NCBI GenBank assembly: GCA_014904845.1
Contig: MU119242.1
Coordinates: 124,001-188,000, forward strand
Source: Acephala macrosclerotiorum
Lineage: Eukaryota; Ascomycota; Leotiomycetes; Helotiales; Mollisiaceae
Length of the DNA: 64,000 nt
Reading direction: 5' to 3'
The notes below the pieces were generated by a model. That model made no database searches. It had not been told where the DNA came from and saw only the letters and a program-made list of their open reading frames with translations. The position numbers and the translations under genes were made by a program. Below are positions 33,353 through 44,592 of this stretch, piece after piece; positions within the stretch are counted from its first letter, which is position 1; every line of letters begins with the position of its first letter.

Positions 33353-35636
33353 TCATTCAGATTTTGCCTTTTGTCGTTTGACTCTTGGCGATCGTCGGAC
33401 AGCTTCGGGACCCCTCTTCAATGTAGCTGCACCCGCCCTCAACGCAACGTTGACATTAGCCGTCATACGACCTGCCTCTCTAGCTGTCGTTCTGATGAGA
33501 TCCTCAGCTTCGTTAGGATCCAAGGTCGCCAGCTGAGCGAGGATCTCGGGATCGGCCCGGTAATTGCTTGACGCCAACCTGCCTGCTAAACTGTCCCCCG
33601 ACTGTCTCTGATTTGTACTAATCTGAGAAACAAGCGCCACCAAGGGCTCTCCGTTAGTACGGAACTCATTGGGAGCATGCCCTTCATCCAAAACCAGACC
33701 GAAAGCTGTGTCAACTGCAGTCAACTGGTCAAGCGGGATCGAAGCATCATGTCCCTCATAGTCTAGGATCCTGACATTATCATCTCTGTCCGGAGTGTTA
33801 TTCCAAAGCCGTATAACTTCACCAGCCAGGAAGGGGGCTCTTTGTGTTCTTGTTGCTGGAAAGGCGATGTTTAACGTGTAGAGTGGCAACGTGAGACCGC
33901 CAACAGCTCTGGTTCTTGGCTTCACATCGGCGGATTTGGCGATGATTTCCTGGATTTCGCGGATAATGTCTCCTTTGGTTGTTTGCCCTTTGGGTCCCTT
34001 CCCGCCCCCGAGAGCTTCAAGAAGCGGTCGAAGAGCCTGTTTCTTGGATTTCCCTACGTTGACCGTCATCGCGCCATGGGTTGATTTGTCGCTGAGAATA
34101 ATTCTGTAGAATTCGACAGGTATATCCACATCGCCTATCCTGGGTGGTTGAGCGTTCACACTAGATACAATGTCCCCTGCCTGTGCTGGACTGCCGAGAA
34201 GCGCAACCCGCTCTGATGACCAACCCCATGGTCTTTTCAAATCTTGCAGTTTTCTGAGTTGAACATTGCCTTGTATGCCAGCAATATTGGTGACTGTCGC
34301 CAACTCATTCGGTCTCAGTAATGAGTCAAGTAAGAAGTCGCCAACAGCCGTATTGAAACCATCAATGGCGTCGAAATTGGGGCCTTGTTCGTCTCCGATG
34401 GCACCTCCAATCTTGTTGGCAAGGGAAATACCGCGCACTATTTGGAATGAGACTTGACGACCTATACCAGTGCCCATGGCTGTTAACGGCATATCGCGCC
34501 AGGAGGAAGGATCGGAGGAGCCTTGGGGATCTAGGCCAGACTCTGGCGCACTTTCGTGGAGGGCAATTCGTTGGATAGAAGCCATGGGTACTGTTCGCAC
34601 CTCAGTTCCCGGGGCATTGCTAGTTGATCTGCATAATCTCCTGTAACCTGTCAGTTTCCACTAGAGTGTGAAGAGATACCCTCATATAAACTTACACGAA
34701 TATATGGTCCGCTGGGACATTTATATCACGGGGAACAACCTCAGGTCGAACAAAATGGCCGATGTGCGCAAACGTGTTAGCATCTGGTGGTGCTGGCGAT
34801 GATCCTGGGGATGATGGGAGTCTCGGTGATAGTGCATAGGACCCTATCTCCTCTGTCACCATATACACACCAGCCTCAATATCGGCACGCACCATCTCGC
34901 CTAGGTTCCAGTTTCTGACTAGCTGTTGCCGTGATGCTTGACTTGGACGGGATGCTAAAGGAGGCCCGAAGCTTTCCCAATGGGGGATAATTTCAGCTCG
35001 TAAATCGGGTTCGTGGGCTTGTCGTCTCGGGTCTGCTCCGTCATTCCAGATCCAGATAGTGGGCCTATTGCGGTGTGCAGTAATTTGTTGCACTCCGGTC
35101 CGAGCCACGAAATTTTTATTGAAGCCACTCTCTCCTGTCGCTCTTCTTTCCAACCGCACTCGATACCCTTCCGTGATAACTCCTAAATCAAAATTTGTCC
35201 GAAATTCTTCGTTTGCAAGTTCAAGAAGTATCCGAAGACTCTCAGACTCGAGGTTGTTTGACTCCATGAGCGTGGCTCTTAGTCTGGCTACAACCTCTCC
35301 AGGAAAGTCAGCAGTAAGGTCACCAAGGTAATTGTCTACTCTACGGCCAAATCTAGGGCTGGCTTGCAATCTTTGAAGTCTCTCTACTGTCGGTCGTTTT
35401 CCTGGAAGACGGAAGAAATCCATGGCAGCTACCATGCTATCGCAGAGTGCGTAGTAGCCACACAAACGACCTCCTCCGCTGCGGGTGAAGACTGGAGTCC
35501 AACCCATGGCCAGCCAAGGCAGTAGTGCATCTTGAACAGGCTCAGTGGGGGTAAATGGAGCAGGTTGACTAGCGATGTCCCAGGGGATACGTTTAAGCAA
35601 CGGCGGAAGCGGGACAGGCGGTGCTTTAGGCGACAT
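33353..35636 (-). CDS. Paralogue B: putative cysteine-peptidase-like two-domain protein
   Basis: Same family as A. Exons 34696..35636 and 33353..34637 (58-bp intron, GTAAGT donor) give 741 residues. Domain 1: LLPWLAMGWTPVFTRSGGG, Cys59-Gly in RLCGYYALCDS, NFDLGVITEGY, PTIWIWNDG, H219-W-E, and WNLGEMVRADIEAGVYMV. The single intron falls just after HIFV, matching the last intron of A, so domain 2 is encoded by one exon in both. Domain 2: VSFQIVRGISLANKIGG, NFDAIDGF, GDFLLDSLLRPNELATVTNI, RKLQDLKRPWGW, LTLPLYTLNIAFP, GEVIRLWNN. It ends with the basic string KRGPEAVRRSPRVKRQKAKS, which looks like a nuclear localisation signal. An in-frame ATG 12 codons upstream (35672) is possible; I prefer 35636 (MSPKAPP). 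Both strands were read; no stop or frameshift. Confidence 0.88.
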
Positions 35637-38221
35637 ATTGAACGTCAACAACGAGATTATGTTGGGCCTCAACTACAGAGTAACTGGGTGGAACGGACGG
35701 AAGAACGGGTGGGAATGAGAACAGAGCTTGAACATTAAGTACAAATGCTTCTCGTACCCATGTCTCTTTCGTCACATATCATACATTGAAGGCTACTACA
35801 AAGAGGCCTTTCAAAGCCTTCACTCACAACCTCGACGCAAGCAGAAAATATAATTCTAGAATTAGGGTAAAGAGCTCTTCTTTGTGTATTACGTACGCCG
35901 AATAAGCGATCACACTCGCTGTGTGCACAAAAAGCGACACATCAAAGTACCAGAAAGTTGAGGACATTTATTAAGGATTTGAACGTAAGAATAGCTCAAT
36001 CGAGGGACTAAGTAGAGTACTCGCTTCTCGTGATACTCGAAAGTTTGGGTTAAATTCTTTTCCTATGTACCTGCATTTGGGGACAATCAAAGTTGATGCT
36101 CTGTGTCAGTTATTTTGCACATCTGGAGCCACGCTCTAAATGGAGGCCCACGGTGGTGACCTCATTTGCAATTGAAATTGACTCAAAGTCTAAAATAATA
36201 GCTGATGGGTGCTACAGAGTTTCCACTGTTGTGACATCAAATTGCAAATGACAAGGAACGGACAAGTAGGGAAGAAGAGCGACTGCAAAGTATCTCGTAG
36301 AACACAATGCGCTAAAGACTCAAAATCGAGATCTGGTTGCGTCTGAGCTGCCAGGACCATACGCTTGTCTTGATACTGGTATAGTAACTTGCTGCCTCGG
36401 GCACCAGGTCTACTCCAGTCGGCCGGCAAAAGTCATGAGAAATCTGAAATAATGGGTAGCGACCAATAGGACATCATTCGCCAGTGCTTCTGCCCGAATT
36501 GTATAGCATTTAATGGCATGTCGCAAACTCAAGAGACCTCAAGTCAAGGTGAGCAGACAAAGCCAGTCTCTTGCTCCTAAGCCAACGCATGAACTAGATT
36601 CCCTCGACCGTCTCTGCGGAGCCAATGTCCCAGAGGATATTCGTCTTTGCCATTGCTAGGGACTTAGTTGTAGGGAATGTCCTCCTGCATTTTGACCTGA
36701 GCCCCGCGTTCGAATCAGCTCAATGTTCGTTTCATCGATGGAACTCTTTATGGAGGTTGGCGCTGCATGCATGCGCATCGACGTTTCGACTGATCTCTTT
36801 GTTCTTGACTTCGTCTGAGGTCTGCAGGGTCTTAGTTGACTTTCCTCTAGTAATCATTGTCCCATACAATCTGGAAGATCTTGCTAAGCTTCTCATCCGG
36901 ATCCTGGCTTGGGCGCGCTGGACATCGATTTGGTCGTTGCGGTGTGCATGTCCAAAGCTGGATCTGCGAAGTACCTCGAGGTTGCTCTCTTCTCTTCCGG
37001 GCTAGGCACACCGTTCTAGAGATTCGATATCTTATCAGCCCATATGTTGCGCAAGAAGTCGGTTTCAATCACAATTGCTTTGATTCGGTTTCTCGAGCCA
37101 GCACGTGAGCTGACCAATCATTTTCGGGGATTTCCAGTCGACGCCTCTTTCTGTACCTTTGCTACAACGACAAAGTCTAGGAATCGAGGCACTTGGCCGG
37201 ACGAGAGACGCTTTCTGGCACCTGATGGAGAGCGAGGGAGAACGAGGTACATGCAATCCTGCGTGCCGTCTCGAGAGATTCAAAGACCTATTGATCGTAC
37301 GAACAGCAAAGCGGCAATACTCCACGCCTGGTGACATGTGATGGGACATCATCCAACATATTGCATTTAACGCATATATCGATAATGACCGCAATATTTT
37401 CAATTTCTGAGTCTAAAGCATCTTTTTTCTTCTCTTCTTTTTTCTTCTTCTTCTTCTTCTTCTCCTTCTTCTTCTTCTTAAGCAAACTGCCTTCCCGAGC
37501 CGAGAACTGCCTTGTACTGTCAAACACATGTTTGAATGAATGTTACCTGTTCCGTTACCTCAACTGAAATATCACTACCGTCTATTAAGGAGTTCAACGA
37601 AGCTTAGAATATTAGCACAGAATGTTTGCGTATCTTGACTCTTTCGGAAGTTCGGGGTATCATGCTCAAGTTTCCAAGTCAAGTTGATTATTTCAACTTA
37701 CGAGACTGGCGAGGGAAAGAAGTTCTACCCATCTTCCTTAATTCCATTTTATGTCATCTTCCTCACACGAACTTTGCATACTCAAACCTCTAGCATGTTT
37801 TCTTTGTCCAAGGACATCCTCGGCCGCATTGCCAAATCTTGCCGCCTGACCATCTCACCTTAGATTCGATGAAGAAAGGCTCGATCTGATCATTGGAGCT
37901 TTGAATGAATCATCTCTTCCTCCCCTTCAGACAAAAATATGCTAGTGTTTGCTTGTTACACTTGAAAGAGAATATGTTATTCACTTCGATGCAAGCGGCC
38001 TCTCCATAAATCGGATCTCGCTAAAGCTTGAAAATTATCATTGTTCTTTTGTCTAAATTTCTTGTTAAAATAAACTTATATAGATAATATTTGATATTTC
38101 CATAAGTCAGACTTCTCATTCCATCTACCTCAGTCTGATAGTCAATAGCCGATAGTCGATAGTCGAATTAGTATTGCAAATTGCTTTTTGTACACACGCA
38201 TTGGCATTCACGTTTGCTGAG
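35637..38221. other. Gene-poor spacer between paralogues B and C
   Basis: 2.6 kb separating two divergently transcribed paralogues. Contains the polypyrimidine tract at 37421-37479 and a short repeated 'gatagtc' string near 38140-38166, close to the start of C. No gene supported. Confidence 0.55.
37421..37479. repeat. Polypyrimidine microsatellite (ttc)n-like
   Basis: 59 bp of pure T/C on the plus strand, mainly TTC units, in the B/C spacer. The Lys/Glu-rich and Phe-rich ORFs across it are artefacts. Confidence 0.95.
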
Positions 38222-40749
38222 ATGGCACCTAAACTAAGAGAAGCAGACAAGGGGTTGACCAAGAAGGTGATCAAGGAGGTATCCAAGAAGGTAACGGTAA
38301 AGGAAGAAGACGATTACGAAACGCCAATCAAGGTTGAGTCCGCAAGAGGTCCGAAGAACGCTTTCCTCCCATATCTCGCGTTAGGTTTAGCACCGGTCAC
38401 TACTTCTGGTCGAGGGCTTTACTGTGGCATTAACGCACTCCACATCAGTTAGTAAATTTCTTTCTCCTTATTATGATTCCCATTCAGGGTTCTGTCTAGG
38501 TACTCTTTGGGTGCAAGTCTCACTATCAATCGAGAAGTAGAGACCTCTTTCACATGACACTGGCCATCAACCTTGATGATATTCGAGCTTTGGGCGCTAA
38601 CATCTCAACAGGCTACAACGCCGCTAGAAAAGCTCTTGCCGGACCAGGAAATGAGCCGGAGCCGCTTCCAAATAAGTACTTCCACGATCTGTTCAAGAGT
38701 CAAGCATACGGCGACGCAATAACGACTTTTCTAGCTACTCAAAAGGCACAAGGCTTTTGGGATGGTATCAGGGATTCTGATGCTGAAATAGCCCGCGAGA
38801 GAAGACGCCTCATGTCACCAAATAACTTGTTCGAACAACAGGTGGCCACCTTACTTGATATGGCCAATCATGAACAAGGCACGACATTTCTGCTGGGAAT
38901 CATTGAACAAGGTTTTAGAGGTATTTGGAGAAGCAAGAAAGAATGCGACCTGGAAGCGGTGTATAACACCCTGCTATACGTAGCTCCGCTTAGAGAGTTT
39001 CTGAGTCGACCAGTCGTTTGGATTTGGCTGAACAACGCTGAAAAGCAAGGTAAACCTGGAAGTAGAAAGGCGGAGGCTCATTGGGAAGGATTGGCTATTA
39101 CAAATGGCAAACCCTCCGGGGAAAGGACCCGGCGAGTACGTGCTTGGGGCTTAGGTACTGAGGTCGAGAACGATGTCAAAAATGGAGTATGGATCGTCGA
39201 AGGTATGTTTCTATTTCCTGACGTGCTATCAAATAGCAGAAGTTTAAGAAGCATCACACATGTGTACTTCTCATCAAGACCTTTCATGTTGGTCGTCCTT
39301 GGGGCACTCCCTCTTTTCTTCATCACCAACTAAGCAACGCATATTGATCATACCAAAGACTAACCTTTTGATACAGGTGATATTGGTGGTGAAGGTATTG
39401 AACATATGTTGGAAGCTAGGTCTGGATCATTCGTGAGAGAGGTCTCACCTCCTCCTGGCTTGCAAGTACCTGAGGGTATGAGATACATGGAGCATTCTAA
39501 TGGTGAAAACGTCGGCCTGGTATTCGAATTTGATATCCGATGCGTCGAGGACATCCACGCAAACGCACCCACAGCAGACACAGATCCTGCTTGGGTAGTA
39601 AACGAGGGACCATCGAACGTCGAACCCAAGCCAAAACCCAACCCTATGAAACAAACCATTCCAGGTTCCACGAAGCCAATACTTGCAACTGAGATGTACA
39701 GAGGCGTTCCTACCCCATTCGTTATCTTCCGCACTGTTGAGATCACCGACAAAATCGGCACAATCCCAAAGACCATTGATGACGAAGTCAAGTATATCGA
39801 CTCGTATACTTACGGCAATGGAGATTTCGTTCTGCAAACCGGAGAGACCTACCCGCGCAATGGCACTACCATTGTGACTAAAATTGAAGGCGGGGAAGGA
39901 TACGTACGCAATCGTGTTCTTCAAACCGTATTTTCCCCATGGGGATTGCAAGATACCTTACCCGTAGCTGCCGATATTGGCCTAACAGTAGCATCATCCG
40001 CTGAAGCTATCCGGAGTGAAGCCCAAAAATGGGGTATGGAGGAAGTCAGCAAGAACAAAGCCAGAGCTATAAAAGACATTAAGGAATTCCAAGATGCCAG
40101 AACCTGCTATCTTCCAATGTACCGGGTTCTCGAAGAAATCGAGACAATAACCATTAAGACCTTCGCTGATGGAGAAGAAAAGATAATTTTCCAGGAAGGA
40201 GAGATCGTACTTGGTGGACTGGGTGCCCACAAAGGTCAAAGAGAAGTCACCGACTTCGAGGGTTATGTTGCTATGCTTCCTGACGAGCAGCTTGAGTTGA
40301 TCAATCGTCCTTGGAATCTTCGATTGTCGAACGAAGGCATGGGAAGAGCAGGATGGATGAGCGTTCCGACAGAAGGCCCCGCAGTCATTGTCGTAGCCGA
40401 GGCAACAGGAGTAGAGAAGGTTGAAAAGAGAGGCAAGAAGCGCTCAGCACTGTCTGATGATGGTACAGACGACGACGATGTTAAACCGACGAAAAAAATA
40501 AAGACGAGCAAGACACAAAGTCCCAAGGACCCCAGTTCCGAAGACGATACCCCCACCGCTCTTCCCACCCCAAAGAAGACGCCCCGGAAAACGAAAACGA
40601 AGACGATTCAGAAGACAATCAAGAAGAATACCCAGAAGAATGCCATGAATAATGGTAAAAAAATCCTTTCTCAAGTCACCAGTTCTGAGGATGAACTTTC
40701 TGCCGCTATTCCTACACCCCCCAAGAAGACGAGGAAGTCTAAGAAGTAA
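38222..40749 (+). CDS. Paralogue C: putative cysteine-peptidase-like two-domain protein
   Basis: Diverged third member of the A/B family, opposite strand. Exons 38222..38447, about 38543..39202 and 39377..40749, roughly 752 residues. The splice into exon 2 is uncertain: the donor GTTAGT after INALHI and an acceptor GTAGAG at 38542 keep the phase, but shorten the segment after the Cys by about nine residues compared with A. Domain 1: AFLPYLALGLAPVTTSGRG, Cys68-Gly in LYCGINALHI, TFLLGIIEQGF, VVWIWLNN, H255-W-E, and WGLGTEVENDVKNGVWIV. Domain 2: FVIFRTVEITDKIGT, NGDFVLQTGETYPRNG, FSPWGL, CYLPMYRVL, EGEIVLGGL. The intron seen in A and B after this point (RYM/HIFV) is absent. The tail is long and basic (TPKKTPRKTKTKTIQK, KKTRKSKK) with acidic patches: nuclear-looking. 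Confidence 0.8.
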
Positions 40750-41806
40750 GTGGGTATGATCCCAGCACCTTCATCAACTGGACTTATACTGTAGTCCGAA
40801 CTTTTTATACGTCACCTGTTTATTTCGTACTTAATAAGTACAGTAAATGATGGCAGCCAATACAAAATTATCTTCTGGAACTTCAAGGATGGGGGAGTTT
40901 TGTATGTAGCCACAACGGAGTGGGAATGTGTTTAGCAAAATTCCCTAGATAGCTTGTAGTGAATGGAACAGGGCTTTGATTTGCTTCGAAGCGATAGTAG
41001 TCCATGGACGGGAGAAAGGGCCCATCGAGTTTGAGATGAAAGTGGCAGCTGAAGCCCCTTTTCCTCGCTTAAGAAAAGACTTGCAAGTGTTCCTACGATT
41101 TAATGGCTGAGCACAGATACATGATCAAGTCGTGGAAGAATAAGATTCAATCAGATTCAACTAAATTCGAATAGCACGAGGCAGACGAATTACCCCCTGT
41201 AATACTGAAACGGAAACAGCGACCTAGGTTGGCACCTTCCTCTATTATTCAGAATACACGTGACCGTCTTGTTGCAGAAGACCAATGGCCACCTGGAAGG
41301 GAAGGCGCTACTCCTAGCAATGATAGTCACGCTAGTATAATGGAAAAAGAGACCCCTTCTCAAGCGTTTCGATTCTCTCCTGCTCCTTTGGTGCGAAGGT
41401 AAGTTTTGAATGGAGAGCGTAACGTGACGGCTAGCACTTGCCAAAAGAAGCTATGTAGAACGCTCAGAGATGCAGTCCTCTTTCGATTGAAATCATTAAG
41501 AAGATATTTTAGCCACCAATCAAGGTTCCCTCGCCTCCATTGCATTACTTGATTACGAGTCTTGCACCTTTAGCGCAGAAGAGGGAAGGCAAGATAGCCT
41601 TGGTAATATCATATTAAACGCTGTCAAATTGCTCCATTCGTCCCTACTCTCTTCCACAACCTAAGTTTTTCCACCTCAAAACATCGGCGCCAGTTTCGTG
41701 AAATACCAATCTAAACACCATACGCTCTGCATCCGAAATAAACTCATCATAGCTCTACGCCCGCACCGATAAATTCCTCCGCACCCTCATCCCAGGCAAC
41801 CCAAGC
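40750..41806. other. Intergenic, convergent 3' ends
   Basis: 1 kb between paralogue C and ISN1. No gene or repeat recognised. Confidence 0.55.
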
Positions 41807-44592
41807 TTAAACATCCTTCATAGGGAACTTCTTGAAAAGTTCATCAACAAACTTGATCGTATCCTTCGTCATCATCGCCTCACCTTCTTGTCGTCGTCTC
41901 TCTTCTTGCGTTTGAATCATCTCCTTCAACTCAGCCAACAGCTCAACCGTCTCTGTTGGACTCGCAATCCAAGCCGTAGTTCCCACCACCCTCGCCTTAA
42001 AATCATTGCTTCCCGCACTCAAGAACTGATCCCCAACATGCAATGTCCTATCGCCTCCAATCTTAACCCTCGAATCCTCTCCTTCCTTGACTTCTCCCTC
42101 GGGCGACGTAGAAGTAGCCGAGGTCTCAGGCCTAGGTATAGAAGTAGCACCCTCATGCAGCCTCCCAAAATAATTCTGACAAACCAACACACCCCAACTC
42201 TTATCCCCAATATCAACAAAAACATCATTCCCGCCATTAAACGCACAAAACGGCAGCTCCCTTCCCACCTCACTCATCTCCAATTTCTTCTGCACCACCA
42301 TTACCGTTTCCTCTAAGCTCTCTCTTGGAAATTTGTAACCCGGGATGGAGGGGACTATTCCGACGGCGCGTTCTTTGCGGATGAGGTTGGCGGGGAGGGA
42401 GAGATTGGTGACGCATTCTTTGAGGGAGTATTCGGCGAGGTCGAGGAGGGCAGTTATTCGGGATTGGGTCCAGGTTGACATGCTGGGGAGGATCCAGGAG
42501 CGCCGGGAGACGTATTCGAGGAGGTATTCGGCGGTGAGGGAGAATTTGAAAAGGAAGTTGGACTCGCCGCCTAGCCCGGGATGTTAACATGAGTAGCTAA
42601 AGACAGAGATCTTTCTTCTAAAAGAGATTGGATTTGAGGACTTACCCATTACGACGAGATTATGTTTTTGAGTGTTTGTGAGGAGTGTTGAGCCTTTAAT
42701 GGCTTCTAAAAGTCCGTGAAGACGACCGTAATACCGCTTTGCTTCCGTGTAACCGGCGGCAGTGACGATGCCGATCTTTGTGTCATGGCTCATTAGATCT
42801 ATTGATGCACAGTTAGTATTCCGACAATCTCCTCCTCATTATGTGAGTGATCTCACTGACATAAAATCTCTTGAATTACAGGGTTCTCTGGCTCCAAACT
42901 CTTTCCGTCATCGTATCTACAATAATGTTAGCTCAAGTCTGAGGATCTGGAGCAGAACTCACAGGGTAACGTCTCCATCAAAGGTCGCCAAGTCCAAATT
43001 TCCAGCGCTTGTGACTCCCATCAATTGTGCGGTATTGAGAATGAGACGGACGTCGTTGAAAGATGGAGGTACGAAACGTCTTGAGGAAATGAACCTCTTC
43101 TTGTCCTGATATCTGAACGCTGCCGCCAGCGGAAGTCGCGTGAAGAAAGTGCCTATACTTGGGACAAGCAACTTGAGTTTGGAATTGCCTTGGGTGCCAT
43201 GTTTCTGGTGCTCAACTGGGAGACGTCAGTGATCGTTCGTTCATATAACTGCACTACCGCTGAAATTGGCCACTCCGCGGCGGAACTCTTCGTTCGAATT
43301 ATAAGCATTCTCGGGGACTGAGTCTGTAGATCCTATAGATAGTGGTTTATTCCGCGGATCTTGCTCAACCCCAGCGGGATATCTCCTGCCCACCAGAGGG
43401 GTTTGCAACAGTATCCTGGAAGTCAACCTCCGCTACCGTAAAGGTGAACGGATTGAGAGGGACAAGTAACGATGTACCTCTCTTCCACGAACATCACCAT
43501 AAAACATACACAAAGAAGCAAAGAATTGCACTGTACTTACTATGTTCATCAATCATATTCTCCACATCCAGCATGATCTCTTCATATCGCCTGCTCGCAA
43601 CAACTGCCATCTGTTCGACAGAAGTGCTTACCGTCTCAAAGACACCAGTGGGCTGGGAGTGTAGGACGAAAGGGACCGCAAGCAGCGCCTTGATCCATTC
43701 TGGAAAGCTTATGTTAGTCTGATCGAACATGATGGGTACCAGTGTTGAAGAAGAAAGATGCTTGAAATTGAGCGCACAGAGCAAATATTTTGAGTTGTAG
43801 AAGGAATTGTGTAATTTAGTTTGAGGGGTGCCTCCGATCTCTAATTTTCGCTTATCGCGAGCATAAGTTTGAAGATAGGGGGGAGGGTGACGTCTGAAAG
43901 GGCATCTCCAGCGTCGTGGCATTGTCATTAAAACACAAACAATACAATAGAAAACTGGTCATCTATTGGGGAGAAGGCATGCCTTCATCGTTTCAACATT
44001 GGGGTCTATTTTGACGGGAAAATATAACTGCTGAAGTTACTGCCCTCATTTTTGGGGACTGAAAGAGGGAACGATTGACAAACACAAACTTTCATTGCAA
44101 TCATCTTGCTTCCAGAGCGTTAGGTTTTAGTAAGCTGTAGGGCAAAGACGACGCTGATGTGAAGTGGCATCTAGGGATTAGGGCAGCCGAAACTCTCCAC
44201 CCTAGAAGCTGCAAGGAAAACTTCGTTGTTTGAGCTGCGATGTCCCTCAATACGGCAACTACCCAATGACCACGGACCATGATAGAAGCTCTAGACGCAA
44301 ATGCAAACATAAACAATGAGATAATTGCTCAATCAATCAGCATTTTCAATGCCCTTTTAGGTACTCGTGAATGACCCAAGGCCGAGTCCTCGCGACTCGG
44401 GAAATTCCCATCAAAAGTATCGAAACCGAAATGAAGCAATTCGACAACCAAGATGAACATACCTATAAATTGATCCCTCCTATGTGTCTTCAACGCATCT
44501 GCTCTATTATTAGCCACACATTCCAACCCCCAATTTCCCCAGCCATGTGCCTATCAAGAACACCTACACTCAACCCTATACCTCGTCGTCAT
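41807..44592 (-). CDS. ISN1: IMP-specific 5'-nucleotidase
   Basis: HAD-superfamily enzyme that dephosphorylates IMP to inosine in purine salvage. Seven exons: 44568..44592, 44463..44498, 43541..43699, 42963..43215, 42861..42916, 42646..42798 and 41807..42570, giving 481 residues with every phase consistent. Exon 1 is 25 nt and exon 2 is 36 nt; together they give MTTRYRVE|YALKTHRRDQFI|EWIKALLAVPFVLHSQP, the expected N-terminus. Further landmarks: LVPSIGTFFTRLPLAAAFRY, RRFVPPSFNDVRLILNTAQLM, the HAD nucleophile DGDVTLYDDG (first Asp), IGIVTAAGYTEAKRYYGRLHGLLEA, and the C-terminal IGGDRTLHVGDQFLSAGSNDF. Intron 3 is about 325 bp. Shares a 432-bp divergent promoter region with the O-methyltransferase. 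Confidence 0.95.

Noticed and set aside
37288..37567. ORFs with poly-Lys/Glu and poly-Phe
   Set aside because: Both are artefacts of the polypyrimidine tract at 37421-37479.
39445..39951. 168-codon minus-strand ORF opposite paralogue C
   Set aside because: Mirror of the C coding sequence; aromatic- and Cys-rich with no domain.
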